Counted from the stretch's first letter, positions 8,616-15,669 are shown. The stretch: 15,669 nucleotides of DNA from Acidimicrobiaceae bacterium (GCA_003476595.1 DMTU01000004.1:359-16027); one strand, 5' to 3'. Notes: generated by a model from the sequence alone, not told the origin. Translations and numbers: made by a program.

Positions 8616-11198
8616 ATGAACGCTCACGAGCTACTCGACGGGTTCACCGAGCCGTGCGTCTTCGACGGCGACCACTTGCGTGGAGCACCGGATGAGCCCG
8701 GTGTGCACATCGTCTACGGCGCGGACTCGGACGAGATTGTCTTCGTGGGCCACTCGGCGAAGCTCCGATCGAGGATGCGCCAACACCTGTCCGGCGACCG
8801 CGACGCTTCGGTGCTCTACGAGCAGGTGGGCGAACTTCTCGATGGCGACCGGCCGGAGAGCGCTGATCGCGATGCAATCCAGGCATGGTTGGCGAAATGC
8901 AGAATCTCCTGGAAGGTCGATAACGATCGGGTGCAGTTGAAGCGGAAACTCATCGGGGAGTTCTCGCCGACGTTCAATCGACTTCGGATCGCCCCCGATC
9001 AAGAGGAGGCCAACAGAATGGAAGCCGGCTGGGAAGGGTTCGTCCACTGGGCGCGCCGGATGGCAGAGACGTTCGACCTCGCCGAGCAGGAGCGGAACTA
9101 CAAGGTCACGATCGGAGAACAGCTCGACGAAGCCCGAGTCGCTCTCGCGAGCGGCGGACCATGGTTCGAGCCGTTGCGCCGCACCGTTCGCGATAACGAG
9201 AACAATCTCCTGGTATGGCGGGTGAAGCCGAAGTTCCTCAAGTGGGTTGAGCAGTCGCCATACGACGCCTCCGCCGCACTCGAAGCCGTATGGGATGAGT
9301 CCCAGTCGCACGAAGACGCCGTCGCAGCATTCTGTGAGCTGTTCCCCGTCGAGGTGGTGTCCGGCGCAGGTACCCGAGCAGGTCTCGCTTCCCTCCTTCG
9401 CATGGGCGTGAGCGCCACGGAATGCCCGGTGGTTAGGCCACAGGCCTTCGCCACTGCGTACAAGTTGACCGGCTTCGACGCATCCGAGCAGCGGGATGAG
9501 CGCTCACAGTTTCGCGACGGCATCGTGTTTTGCGACAGGTTCATCTCCGAGGGGTCAGAGCGGGGACTGGAGATCCAGGACCGGCTCGACGCCCAGAGCC
9601 TCCTGTGGATGGTCACGAACTACGAACCTCCTGCGTCTTGGCCGGAAGCCGAGCGAGCTGCGTTTCGCTCGTTTCGAGCCGGAGAACCCGCGAACGACGA
9701 GGACCCGATGGCTGCTCTCGTTCGTCGCTTCCGAAGGGAGACGGGGTACCCGTCCGACGGGAACCCACAACGGGAGCGTGAGCGAGGTGAGTTGGCCGAG
9801 GGACTCACGCCGTCAGCTCTAGACGAGCCCGACCTGGATGTCCTCCGCCGGCTCGCAGGACCCGCTTACGGGTCGCCTGGCCCCCAACCGGGATTCAATC
9901 GGCTTCTGCAGGACGAGGAGACGGCGGTACGTCTCGTGAACAGCCTTCGGGAGTTGCTCTACGGAGCAGACGAAATCACAGTTCGGATCGAGAACGCCAT
10001 GGAAGGCCCGGCGGCGCTCCCCGGGTTCAAACAAGCGATGGTCACGAAAGCGCTCGCCGTCGTCGATCCCGACCGGTGGATCCCGAACTACGTGACCACG
10101 GGCGATGTTGGAAAGCGAGCCGTGCTGCCGCTCCTCGGCCTTCCGCTTGCGCCCAAGGAAGCCAGCCTCGCCGCGGAGATGGTCGACTCGAACGACCGCA
10201 TCCGGGAGCGGCTGGACGAGTTCTTCCCCGACGACCCGTGGGGGATGCAGGAGTTCAGCTGGTGGTTGCTACATCTCGACGAGGCCCCTGAGGACGACGG
10301 CATCGAGGCCCTGGCTCGCGAGGTCACCTTCCCGCGCGACTTTATCGAGAAGACCCTGCGGCTCATCGGGCACAAGAAGCAGGTTGTGTTCTACGGCCCA
10401 CCGGGGACTGGGAAGACCTTCTATGCACGTGCGTTGGCGAAGCATCTCGCGCGTGGCGGCGGATCAGTCGACGTAGTGCAGTTCCATCCGAGCTACAGCT
10501 ATGAGGATTTCGTAGAGGGCTTCCGACCGAAGACGGTCGATGGACAGTTGTCGTACGAGGTGGTCGATGGGCCGCTGAAGCGCATTGCTCAAAAGGCGCT
10601 CGCACGTCCGGACGTCACTCACGTGCTCGTGATTGACGAGTTCAACCGAGCCTTGGTGTCCAAGGTGCTCGGCGAGCTGTACTTCCTCCTCGAGTATCGG
10701 GACACCGAGCTCCGGCTTCAGTACTCGGAAACCCCGTTCACCCTCCCGAAGAATCTGGTCCTGATCGCAACGATGAACACCGCTGATCGCTCGATCGCGT
10801 TGGTCGATGCTGCGCTGCGTCGCCGCTTCCACTTCATCGGCTTCTATCCCGATCAACCGCCGGTCGACCGATTGCTTCGGACGTTCCTCCGCGATCACAA
10901 GCTCGACGGCTTGTCGTGGTTGCCCGACGCAATCGACGCAGCCAACGGGCTGGTTGCCGACCGACACCTTGCCCTCGGCCCGTCACACTTCCTCGACGTG
11001 CAGCTGACCGAAGCACAGGTCGAAATGATCTGGGAGCACTCGGTGATGCCGTACTTCGAGGAGCAGTTCCTTGATGACCCCGAGCAGCTCCGCCAGTTCG
11101 AGCTGGACTCGATTCGATCGAGGCTCACCGCACGTGGCACCGGGGTGCAGGCGGAGGATGACCCGAACATGAGCGATGAGACCACTGCGGCTGACTGA
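8616..11198 (+). CDS. mcrB: McrB-like AAA+ NTPase with N-terminal GIY-YIG-like domain
   Basis: 860-aa motor subunit of a McrBC-type restriction system. The C-terminal AAA+ domain has Walker A GPPGTGKT (594-601), Walker B VLVIDE (670-675) and the McrB-family signature MNTADRS (720-726), followed by the RRR arginines. McrB hexamers use nucleotide hydrolysis to drive a McrC nuclease. The N-terminus is unlike E. coli McrB. Residues 28-45 (PGVH...FVG), the LRSRMRQH helix (50-57) and KLIGEFSPTFN (111-121) follow the GIY-YIG pattern, with candidate catalytic Arg51/53/55, Glu115 and Asn121. Both signature tyrosines are replaced (His31 and Phe43). Residues 130-560 form an unassigned middle region. The gene overlaps mcrC by 23 bases. 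AAA+/McrB identity is near certain; the GIY-YIG call is by eye and moderately strong. Confidence 0.9.
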   Translation: MNAHELLDGFTEPCVFDGDHLRGAPDEPGVHIVYGADSDEIVFVGHSAKLRSRMRQHLSGDRDASVLYEQVGELLDGDRPESADRDAIQAWLAKCRISWKVDNDRVQLKRKLIGEFSPTFNRLRIAPDQEEANRMEAGWEGFVHWARRMAETFDLAEQERNYKVTIGEQLDEARVALASGGPWFEPLRRTVRDNENNLLVWRVKPKFLKWVEQSPYDASAALEAVWDESQSHEDAVAAFCELFPVEVVSGAGTRAGLASLLRMGVSATECPVVRPQAFATAYKLTGFDASEQRDERSQFRDGIVFCDRFISEGSERGLEIQDRLDAQSLLWMVTNYEPPASWPEAERAAFRSFRAGEPANDEDPMAALVRRFRRETGYPSDGNPQRERERGELAEGLTPSALDEPDLDVLRRLAGPAYGSPGPQPGFNRLLQDEETAVRLVNSLRELLYGADEITVRIENAMEGPAALPGFKQAMVTKALAVVDPDRWIPNYVTTGDVGKRAVLPLLGLPLAPKEASLAAEMVDSNDRIRERLDEFFPDDPWGMQEFSWWLLHLDEAPEDDGIEALAREVTFPRDFIEKTLRLIGHKKQVVFYGPPGTGKTFYARALAKHLARGGGSVDVVQFHPSYSYEDFVEGFRPKTVDGQLSYEVVDGPLKRIAQKALARPDVTHVLVIDEFNRALVSKVLGELYFLLEYRDTELRLQYSETPFTLPKNLVLIATMNTADRSIALVDAALRRRFHFIGFYPDQPPVDRLLRTFLRDHKLDGLSWLPDAIDAANGLVADRHLALGPSHFLDVQLTEAQVEMIWEHSVMPYFEEQFLDDPEQLRQFELDSIRSRLTARGTGVQAEDDPNMSDETTAAD

Positions 11199-12393
11199 GT
11201 ACACCACCTCGTACGGGGTCGAGCTCAGCAGCGAGGAGCGCGATGGGCTCCGATCTGTTGTGAAGTCGCTGACAATCACCCCGTCGGCTGGTGACGACGG
11301 TGGCTTCGACCTGACCCCGGCGGCGACCGTCGGCGTCGTTCGCATCGGCGATTTGCAGGTCGAGATCGCTCCGAGACTGCCGGTCGAACGCGTGCTCTTC
11401 CTCGTTTCGTACGCCCTCGATCCAAAGAAGTGGATGAGCGACCCCACCGCAGTTGCTCCCGACGCGCACTTGCTCGAGGCCGTCGTTCCCACGTTCGTGC
11501 ATCACGTGAATGGCGCCCTCCGGCGAGGGCTCCTGCACGGCTATCGAACCCTCGAGGAGACTGGCACGACCGTGCGTGGTCGAATCCGGCTGTCTGACCA
11601 GCTTCGGGCCCGCCCGGGGCAGCACCTTCCGCTCGAGCTGGTCCACGACGACTTCACTGCGGACATTGTCGAGAACCAGCTCCTGCTCGCCGCCACGGAG
11701 CGGCTCCTTCGGTTGCGGCTCCGGAACGCCGAGTCTCGCTCGAGCCTGCTCGGCGTCCGAGCGCAGTTGACAACGGTGTCGCAGGTTGCGTTTGCGCCCG
11801 GGCGCGTGCCCGAGCCGCGCTGGACTCGTCTCAACGGGCGTTATCGGCCTGCCGTGACGCTCGCCCGGCTGATCCTCGACGGTGCGGCCTTGGATATCAG
11901 CGAAGGCGCGGTCCAGGCAACCGGGGTCCTCTTTGACATGGCTGCCGTGTTTGAGAACTTCGTCGTCCACGCGCTGCGGGAGTCCCTCGGTGCGACCGCT
12001 CGCGCCTTCCCACAAGGTGGCGCAGGCCTCAAGCTTCGCCTCGACGAGGAAGGCAACATCCCGCTCAAGCCAGATCTCTCCTGGTGGCTCGACGGCGAGT
12101 GCGTCTTCGTTGGCGACTGTAAGTACAAGCGAGCGGTGGTCGAGGGTGTCCCGAATGCCGACCTGTACCAGCTGTTGGCGTACACCACGGCGCTCGACCT
12201 GGAGGACGGGCTGCTTGTCTATGCCGCAGGAGAACACCCGTCCGGTGCCCACACGGTGAAGCACGCGGGCAAGCGGCTGCAGGTGGCCACGCTCGACCTC
12301 GCCGGCGATCCCGGGGCCGTGCTCGCCGAGATCGATGCGCTCGCTCTCCAAGTAAGGGGTCTTGCTCGAGCCCGGAGTGGGAGGGCGGCATGA
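11176..12393 (+). CDS. mcrC: McrC-like PD-(D/E)xK nuclease subunit
   Basis: 405-aa McrC-family protein (E. coli McrC is about 348 aa), the nuclease partner recruited and activated by the McrB-like AAA+ ring. The PD-(D/E)xK core is visible as KPD with D300, followed by VGDCKYK containing D314 and K316. Cys315 takes the variable place between the two catalytic residues. The N-terminal two thirds is the usual McrC region that contacts McrB. The ATG at 11176 lies inside the end of the mcrB frame, giving a 23-base overlap; the nearest GGAGG is about 16 bases upstream, so re-initiation after mcrB is likely. The stop is 25 bases from the end of the convergent hydrolase gene, marking the end of the plus-strand defence operon. 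Confidence 0.9.
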   Translation: MRPLRLTEYTTSYGVELSSEERDGLRSVVKSLTITPSAGDDGGFDLTPAATVGVVRIGDLQVEIAPRLPVERVLFLVSYALDPKKWMSDPTAVAPDAHLLEAVVPTFVHHVNGALRRGLLHGYRTLEETGTTVRGRIRLSDQLRARPGQHLPLELVHDDFTADIVENQLLLAATERLLRLRLRNAESRSSLLGVRAQLTTVSQVAFAPGRVPEPRWTRLNGRYRPAVTLARLILDGAALDISEGAVQATGVLFDMAAVFENFVVHALRESLGATARAFPQGGAGLKLRLDEEGNIPLKPDLSWWLDGECVFVGDCKYKRAVVEGVPNADLYQLLAYTTALDLEDGLLVYAAGEHPSGAHTVKHAGKRLQVATLDLAGDPGAVLAEIDALALQVRGLARARSGRAA

Positions 12394-12418
12394 CGGTCCG
12401 CCCCTTGTCGCTCGGGTA

Positions 12419-14029
12419 TCAGCGGAGCGATACCGCTCTGAGGTGCTCGGCGTGTGCGCCCACCTTCTTGGAGACGTCGACGTTCTTCACCTGCGGACTC
12501 TTCACTGGGATGCCCTCGCAGCCGACGGCCTTCGTGCCGGCTTCGGCGACCCGGTAGAGCGCGCTCAGGACCTTGTCGTTCTTCGAGAAGTAGTTGTAGA
12601 TGGTGCCCTCGACGGCGGGTTCGATGCCGTGCCAGTCGCGATGCGTGCCGACAGCGGCACCGAGGAGATGCATTGCCTCGATTCGAGGAGCTTCGTCCGG
12701 CCGTGTCGCCAGCGACTCGGCCGCGGCCGCCATGACCCGACCGCCCAGGCTGAAGCCGACGAGCACCACCGACTGCAGGTCCCCCCGGACGATCGCGTCG
12801 GCGAGTACGGCACCTGTCATGGAGGCGCGGGTCCTGGCAACGTGCCACGGGTTCCTGGCGACGCCCGCCACGGTGAGGACCGCTCCGAGTGGGCCGATCA
12901 GGTTGCCCGCACTCTTCGTGGCCCTGGCTGCGATCGCAGCTGCGGCTTTCGCTGAGACCGGCGTTGCCGACGTGGGAACGAGACCGGTGAGTGACTTGAG
13001 CTCCTTGGCACCCCACTTCAGGCGATAGACGGTGGCGTCGGGGTAGCGCTCGCTGATGATCCGCATCCAGTCGCCCCAACCGGTCTTACCCTCGGACAGG
13101 AAGCCGTTGGCGAAGATCACGGTGGTCGGCCCGCCGTCGACGACCTTCTCGAAGTCGAAGGACTTGTCCGAACGAACGTAGGCGCCGGCGACGCTCGCCC
13201 CGGCCGCACCACCGAGCCCGACGCCAGCAGCCGTCACAACTGCCGTCCCACCAGCCATCCCGAGACCGCCCGCTGCGACGCTGCCGAACCCGAGGAGTGC
13301 GAGGCCGTGGCTCGTCGCCGCGGCCCCGGAGAGCCCAGCCCACGCACCGATTGCGCCGCCGATCGCCGGCGCAGCAACGAAGGCCATCGGTCCCACGACT
13401 CCCACTCCGGCGACCGACATCGCCGCAATCGACGAGAACCTCTTCGCGTTGAAGCGCTCGAACTCCAGCCAGGGTCGATACTCCTCGAGAGAATCGACCG
13501 CCGTGGTCAACTTCTCGAACGACGGGATCTGGTGCCCGTGCTCAGCGCAGTACCGCGCTCGCTCGGATGGGCCTCCGCCCCGGTCAGCGAAGTTGCGGCA
13601 TCGCGGGACGTCGCATCGCCCGGTGGGCGACCCACATGTCGTGCACACGTAGCGTCGCGTTCTCAGCTTCGTTCGAGAACCGGCGAGCCGGTGGTCGGAC
13701 TTCGTCAAGCAGTCGGAGCACCAGCCGTGCTCCGTTGCCTCGGTGAGGTCCCAGAGCAGTTCACCGACATCCGTCGCGACCTCGCGCCACTCCTGAGCTG
13801 CCTTTTCGTGGTGCCTCCGCTTCTCTGCGTCGCGGGTCCGGCGGCCCTCGTACTCGTGGCCGGCGTATCGCTCCACCGCGGCAACCGCGGCTTGGGCCGG
13901 CAGCCCTTCTGGGCTCACGCTCGCCTGCAGCTCACCGTTCGACCCCTCGACGGTCACCACGAGCCCCACGTCGTTGGTCATCTCGCATCGGAACCCTGAG
14001 GTTCCGTTCGGCCTGTAGTCGATGCGCAT
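12419..14029 (-). CDS. DUF726/TMCO4-like alpha/beta hydrolase with Cys cluster
   Basis: 536-aa protein with an alpha/beta-hydrolase fold of the DUF726/TMCO4 type. The nucleophile elbow is GFSLG (425-429, Ser427), the probable acid is D485 in YFSKNDKVL, and the probable base is H526 or H529. Residues about 200-285 are extremely Gly/Ala/Val-rich, as in other DUF726 proteins, and probably associate with membrane. Residues 104-164 hold C104/C107, C129/C132, C139/C144 and C161/H164, enough ligands for two zinc ions. Residues 60-95 are charged and helical. I chose the ATG at 14029 because the frame upstream of it (to 14194) has low-complexity, non-conserved-looking sequence and GGACGG lies just before this ATG. 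It is convergent with mcrC. Substrate unknown; a lipid or ester is only a guess. It may be an island accessory gene or an unrelated neighbour. Confidence 0.82.
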   Translation of the reverse strand: MRIDYRPNGTSGFRCEMTNDVGLVVTVEGSNGELQASVSPEGLPAQAAVAAVERYAGHEYEGRRTRDAEKRRHHEKAAQEWREVATDVGELLWDLTEATEHGWCSDCLTKSDHRLAGSRTKLRTRRYVCTTCGSPTGRCDVPRCRNFADRGGGPSERARYCAEHGHQIPSFEKLTTAVDSLEEYRPWLEFERFNAKRFSSIAAMSVAGVGVVGPMAFVAAPAIGGAIGAWAGLSGAAATSHGLALLGFGSVAAGGLGMAGGTAVVTAAGVGLGGAAGASVAGAYVRSDKSFDFEKVVDGGPTTVIFANGFLSEGKTGWGDWMRIISERYPDATVYRLKWGAKELKSLTGLVPTSATPVSAKAAAAIAARATKSAGNLIGPLGAVLTVAGVARNPWHVARTRASMTGAVLADAIVRGDLQSVVLVGFSLGGRVMAAAAESLATRPDEAPRIEAMHLLGAAVGTHRDWHGIEPAVEGTIYNYFSKNDKVLSALYRVAEAGTKAVGCEGIPVKSPQVKNVDVSKKVGAHAEHLRAVSLR

Positions 14030-14225
14030 CCGCCGTCCAATCGTTGCCGTTTCCGCCGCTCCTGCATGAGCAACTGGAGACCAGAGCTCCGCAGGGCGAC
14101 GCCATTCTGCATCGTGGGCCCGGTGTCGAGTGGGAGTCCTCCGGCTCGGGGAATACGCCTTCGGGTGACTGCGTTGTCGATCGCCCACGATCACCCGGCG
14201 GCGGTGTCACAGCTGGCGGGTACTC
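14030..14225. other. Intergenic region between divergent genes
   Basis: About 196 bases separate the hydrolase gene (minus strand) from the small plus-strand gene at 14226. Both promoters should lie here, but I can identify no convincing -35/-10 pair or operator. The only visible symmetry is a short GATCG...CGATC inverted repeat near 14180-14200. Open frames crossing it look like chance in GC-rich DNA. Confidence 0.4.
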
Positions 14226-14534
14226 GTGTCCCTCACCACCGAGCCACAGGAGAGAGCCCTGATCCCGCAGACGGTCCTGGAACACGATGAGATGCACCAC
14301 CTGGTGAACGGCCTCAGCCTCGAGGTCACCCGCCAGGCAGAACGGATCCGCCGCCGCTCGCACGGTCAGGACTGGCCGGGAGCGGCCAGCGCCATGGTCG
14401 AGCTGGAGGAGGCGGTCGAGATCCTCGGACGGATCGTGCAGATCACGCTCCGCAGCTCGATCCCGATGGAGGCGCCGGAGCCCGAGACCGAGCCGGCCGA
14501 GACGCCGGAGCTGCCCACCGGCCAGTACCTCTGA
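14226..14534 (+). CDS. Small helical protein of unknown function
   Basis: 102-aa protein that I do not recognise. Residues about 15-80 are predicted helical with regularly spaced Leu/Val/Ile and many charged residues. The C-terminal 20 residues are rich in Pro and Glu and likely disordered. There is no signal peptide, membrane helix or catalytic motif. The GTG at 14226 has GGCGGG five bases upstream. An in-frame ATG at 14292 would give an 80-aa product and cannot be excluded. Third codon positions are strongly G/C-biased, as in real genes here. A perfect hairpin follows nine bases after the stop, supporting a true gene end. Confidence 0.55.
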   Translation: MSLTTEPQERALIPQTVLEHDEMHHLVNGLSLEVTRQAERIRRRSHGQDWPGAASAMVELEEAVEILGRIVQITLRSSIPMEAPEPETEPAETPELPTGQYL

Positions 14535-14542
14535 GGTCGGGG

Positions 14543-14568
14543 CGGGCCAGCCCTCAGTGGCTGGCCCG
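14543..14568. terminator. Perfect hairpin between convergent genes
   Basis: A 10-bp perfect inverted repeat (CGGGCCAGCC / GGCTGGCCCG) with a 6-base loop (CTCAGT) lies between the stop of the small plus-strand gene (14534) and the stop of the minus-strand TY-Chap-like gene (14579). Its place between converging genes suggests a bidirectional terminator. No T-run follows on either strand, so it may act without a classical U-tract, as is common in high-GC actinobacteria, or with Rho. Confidence 0.65.
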
Positions 14569-14578
14569 TCATCCGCTT

Positions 14579-15079
14579 TCAGGTGAACGGGTCGAGCCGG
14601 ACCTCGAGGGGATCGTCCTCGTGAAAGCCGTAGACGACGGCCAGCGTGAGCAGTGTGTGGCGGCATGCCGTGGGCAGCTGCTCGATCGGCCAGGAGCGCG
14701 TGTGGTTGCGGGGCTGGATGTCATCGTCGCCGGAGAGGTCCGGCACCGGGTCACCCCACCCGAGGTCACGAAGGGCGGTCCGTTGGCCGTCGTCGAGGCG
14801 CGCTGCGGGAGGCAGGTAGTAGTCGCCGGCCACCTCGGTGAAGAGAGCGCCGCCCTCGTCTGGGCCGAGGTGGGCAAAGCCCGGGTTCGGGTGCGGCTCC
14901 GCGAGGCAGATCGTCGCCCACCACAGGCCCTCGAACATCGCACCTGCGAGCATGCGAGAGAGCGCCGCCGCGCACGCCTCGAACCCGCCGGCCGACGACG
15001 GTCGGACGACGAACGATCGGGGCTCTGAGAGCACCGGCCCGTCCCAATCGAAGGTCCGCAACCCGTTGATGCTGTCCAT
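14579..15079 (-). CDS. TY-Chap/YbjN-like chaperone-fold protein
   Basis: 166-aa soluble protein. The segment LRDLGWGDP (103-111), then a polar stretch and a Trp-containing segment (HTRSW, 126-130), followed by a hydrophobic helix (LLTLAVVYGF, 143-152), is the pattern I associate with the TY-Chap family. These are actinobacterial proteins related to type III secretion chaperones and YbjN, predicted to bind peptides or effectors. There is no signal peptide or membrane helix. The start is well supported: AGGAGG lies six bases upstream of the ATG. It converges with the 102-aa gene across the hairpin and diverges from the coiled-coil gene. The gene is secure; the family name is from pattern recognition only. 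Confidence 0.7.
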   Translation of the reverse strand: MDSINGLRTFDWDGPVLSEPRSFVVRPSSAGGFEACAAALSRMLAGAMFEGLWWATICLAEPHPNPGFAHLGPDEGGALFTEVAGDYYLPPAARLDDGQRTALRDLGWGDPVPDLSGDDDIQPRNHTRSWPIEQLPTACRHTLLTLAVVYGFHEDDPLEVRLDPFT

Positions 15080-15085
15080 GTTCCG

Positions 15086-15091
15086 CCTCCT
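15086..15091 (-). promoter_or_regulatory. Strong ribosome binding site
   Basis: AGGAGG on the minus strand, six bases before the ATG at 15079. It is the best Shine-Dalgarno match near any start in the window and fixes the start of the TY-Chap-like gene, against a longer overlapping minus-strand frame to 15216. Confidence 0.75.
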
Positions 15092-15214
15092 GGCCGCCGA
15101 GCTCCGCCGCCCGGTCTGCTCACAGGTACGCCGTGGCCGTGACTGTCAGAGCCATCGGTAGCGTCGGTACCACTTCCCCCTTCGTGCTTGCCCACTCGAA
15201 GGATGTCCGTCACC

Positions 15215-15538
15215 ATGGCCCTCGACGCCCGCCACCGCTCGTGGCTCTATCTGAAGTTCGTCCCGCTGATCGGTGAGGACGACGCCAACGCCCTCATGTC
15301 TGAGTTCCCCGCCTCCGAAGCCGACGAGCTGGTCACCCGGCAGTTCCTCCGCGCGGAGCTTGCAGCCCTGCGTGGTGAGATGGGGCTGATGCGCGGTGAG
15401 CTGCGGGGCGAGTTCCGGTCGGAGCTGGTGCTCGTGCGCACGGAGCTGGCCGAGCTGGAGAACCGCTTGACGTTGCGGCTCGGGGCGGCCCTGGGTGCGT
15501 CCACCGCGATCCTGGCGACCTTGATCACGCTGCAGTAG
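15215..15538 (+). CDS. Coiled-coil protein with C-terminal membrane helix
   Basis: 107-aa protein in three parts: an N-terminal helical segment (1-40, MALDARHRSW...), a Leu/Glu/Arg-rich coiled coil (about 42-87, repeated LRGE/RGEL units), and one hydrophobic helix (88-106) ending at the C-terminus. It resembles a family of small tail-anchored coiled-coil proteins, often beginning MALD and carrying a conserved 'GxEdAxxLM' segment, that I recall as frequent in actinobacteria; here that segment is GEDDANALM (20-28). Function unknown. The ATG at 15215 is preferred because GAAGGA lies 11 bases upstream. The in-frame ATG at 15203 would overlap that site. The stop is 3 bases from the end of the convergent partial gene. 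Confidence 0.7.
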   Translation: MALDARHRSWLYLKFVPLIGEDDANALMSEFPASEADELVTRQFLRAELAALRGEMGLMRGELRGEFRSELVLVRTELAELENRLTLRLGAALGASTAILATLITLQ

Positions 15539-15541
15539 CGG

Positions 15542-15667
15542 TCAGCGTCCGGCCCGGCGTCGGATCACCTCGAGCTGTCGGTGGTTCTCCGGGCAGTCCC
15601 GGTGGGCCTTGCGCGTGCCTGCCCGCCGCTCGACCAGGCGCTGCTCGATCGAGCGGTGGTCGTGGCC
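15542..15667 (-). CDS. C-terminal fragment of a minus-strand gene
   Basis: An open minus-strand frame enters from the right edge and stops at 15542-15544 (TGA), giving 41 visible residues. Nearly every codon ends in G or C, as in true genes of this genome. The peptide is rich in Arg and His and ends in a charged, probably helical tail containing HRDCPENHRQLEVIRRR. It nearly abuts the convergent coiled-coil gene. Too little is visible to name it. Confidence 0.55.
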   Translation of the reverse strand, partial: GHDHRSIEQRLVERRAGTRKAHRDCPENHRQLEVIRRRAGR

Positions 15668-15669
15668 GG

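Noticed and set aside
11125..12351. 408-residue minus-strand open frame over mcrC
   Set aside because: mcrC on the plus strand has the PD-(D/E)xK motif and operon context; the antisense product has no recognisable motif.
14030..14194. 55-residue N-terminal extension of the hydrolase
   Set aside because: The extra residues look random, and a weak ribosome site precedes the ATG at 14029.
13932..14666. 244-residue minus-strand frame across the 102-aa gene and hairpin
   Set aside because: It runs through the hairpin and two better gene candidates, and no ribosome site was seen.
15080..15180. Possible promoter (CTGACA with a weak -10) for the TY-Chap-like gene
   Set aside because: Spacing is about 15 bases and the -10 match is poor; in GC-rich DNA this is not distinguishable from chance.
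14569..15216. 215-residue minus-strand frame overlapping the TY-Chap-like gene
   Set aside because: The competing frame has an exact AGGAGG site and a sensible protein; this one is Ser/Arg/Thr-rich with no family features.

Overview
The window is very GC-rich, with mostly G/C-ending codons, and reads as the chromosome of a high-GC Gram-positive bacterium (Actinomycetota). The small flanking proteins, a TY-Chap-like protein and a short coiled-coil protein ending in one membrane helix, resemble families I associate with actinobacteria and perhaps Acidimicrobiia. That taxonomic guess is inference. No rRNA, tRNA, CRISPR array, transposase or integrase is visible.

Bases 1-8548 hold four tightly coupled plus-strand genes: an N6-adenine DNA methyltransferase (drmMI, 5' end outside the window), a large SF2 helicase (drmA), a DUF1998 protein (drmB) and a single-HKD phospholipase D-family protein (drmC). 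This is the core of a DISARM anti-phage system. The adenine methylase and gene order point to class 1, whose other marker, the SNF2-like helicase drmD, would lie upstream and cannot be seen.

Bases 8616-12393 follow on the same strand after 67 bp. They encode a McrBC-type pair: a McrB-like AAA+ motor and a McrC-like PD-(D/E)xK nuclease, overlapping by 23 bp. The McrB-like protein begins with about 120 residues that look like a GIY-YIG nuclease fold, which is not the usual McrB N-terminus. The whole 12.4 kb therefore looks like one composite defence locus: adenine-based self-marking and DISARM restriction, plus a modification- or structure-dependent McrBC arm that may carry a second nuclease domain.

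Bases 12419-14029 carry, on the minus strand and convergent with mcrC, a 536-aa DUF726/TMCO4-like alpha/beta hydrolase. It has a Cys-rich, probably zinc-binding N-terminal region and a long Gly/Ala-rich hydrophobic stretch. It is either the first non-island gene or an accessory effector.

Bases 14226-15669 hold small genes: a 102-aa helical protein of unknown function, a convergent hairpin, a TY-Chap/YbjN-like protein (minus strand), a coiled-coil plus membrane-helix protein, and the C-terminal end of a minus-strand gene running off the window. The most interesting observations are the GIY-YIG-McrB fusion, its placement directly behind class 1 DISARM, and the zinc-cluster hydrolase at the island border.
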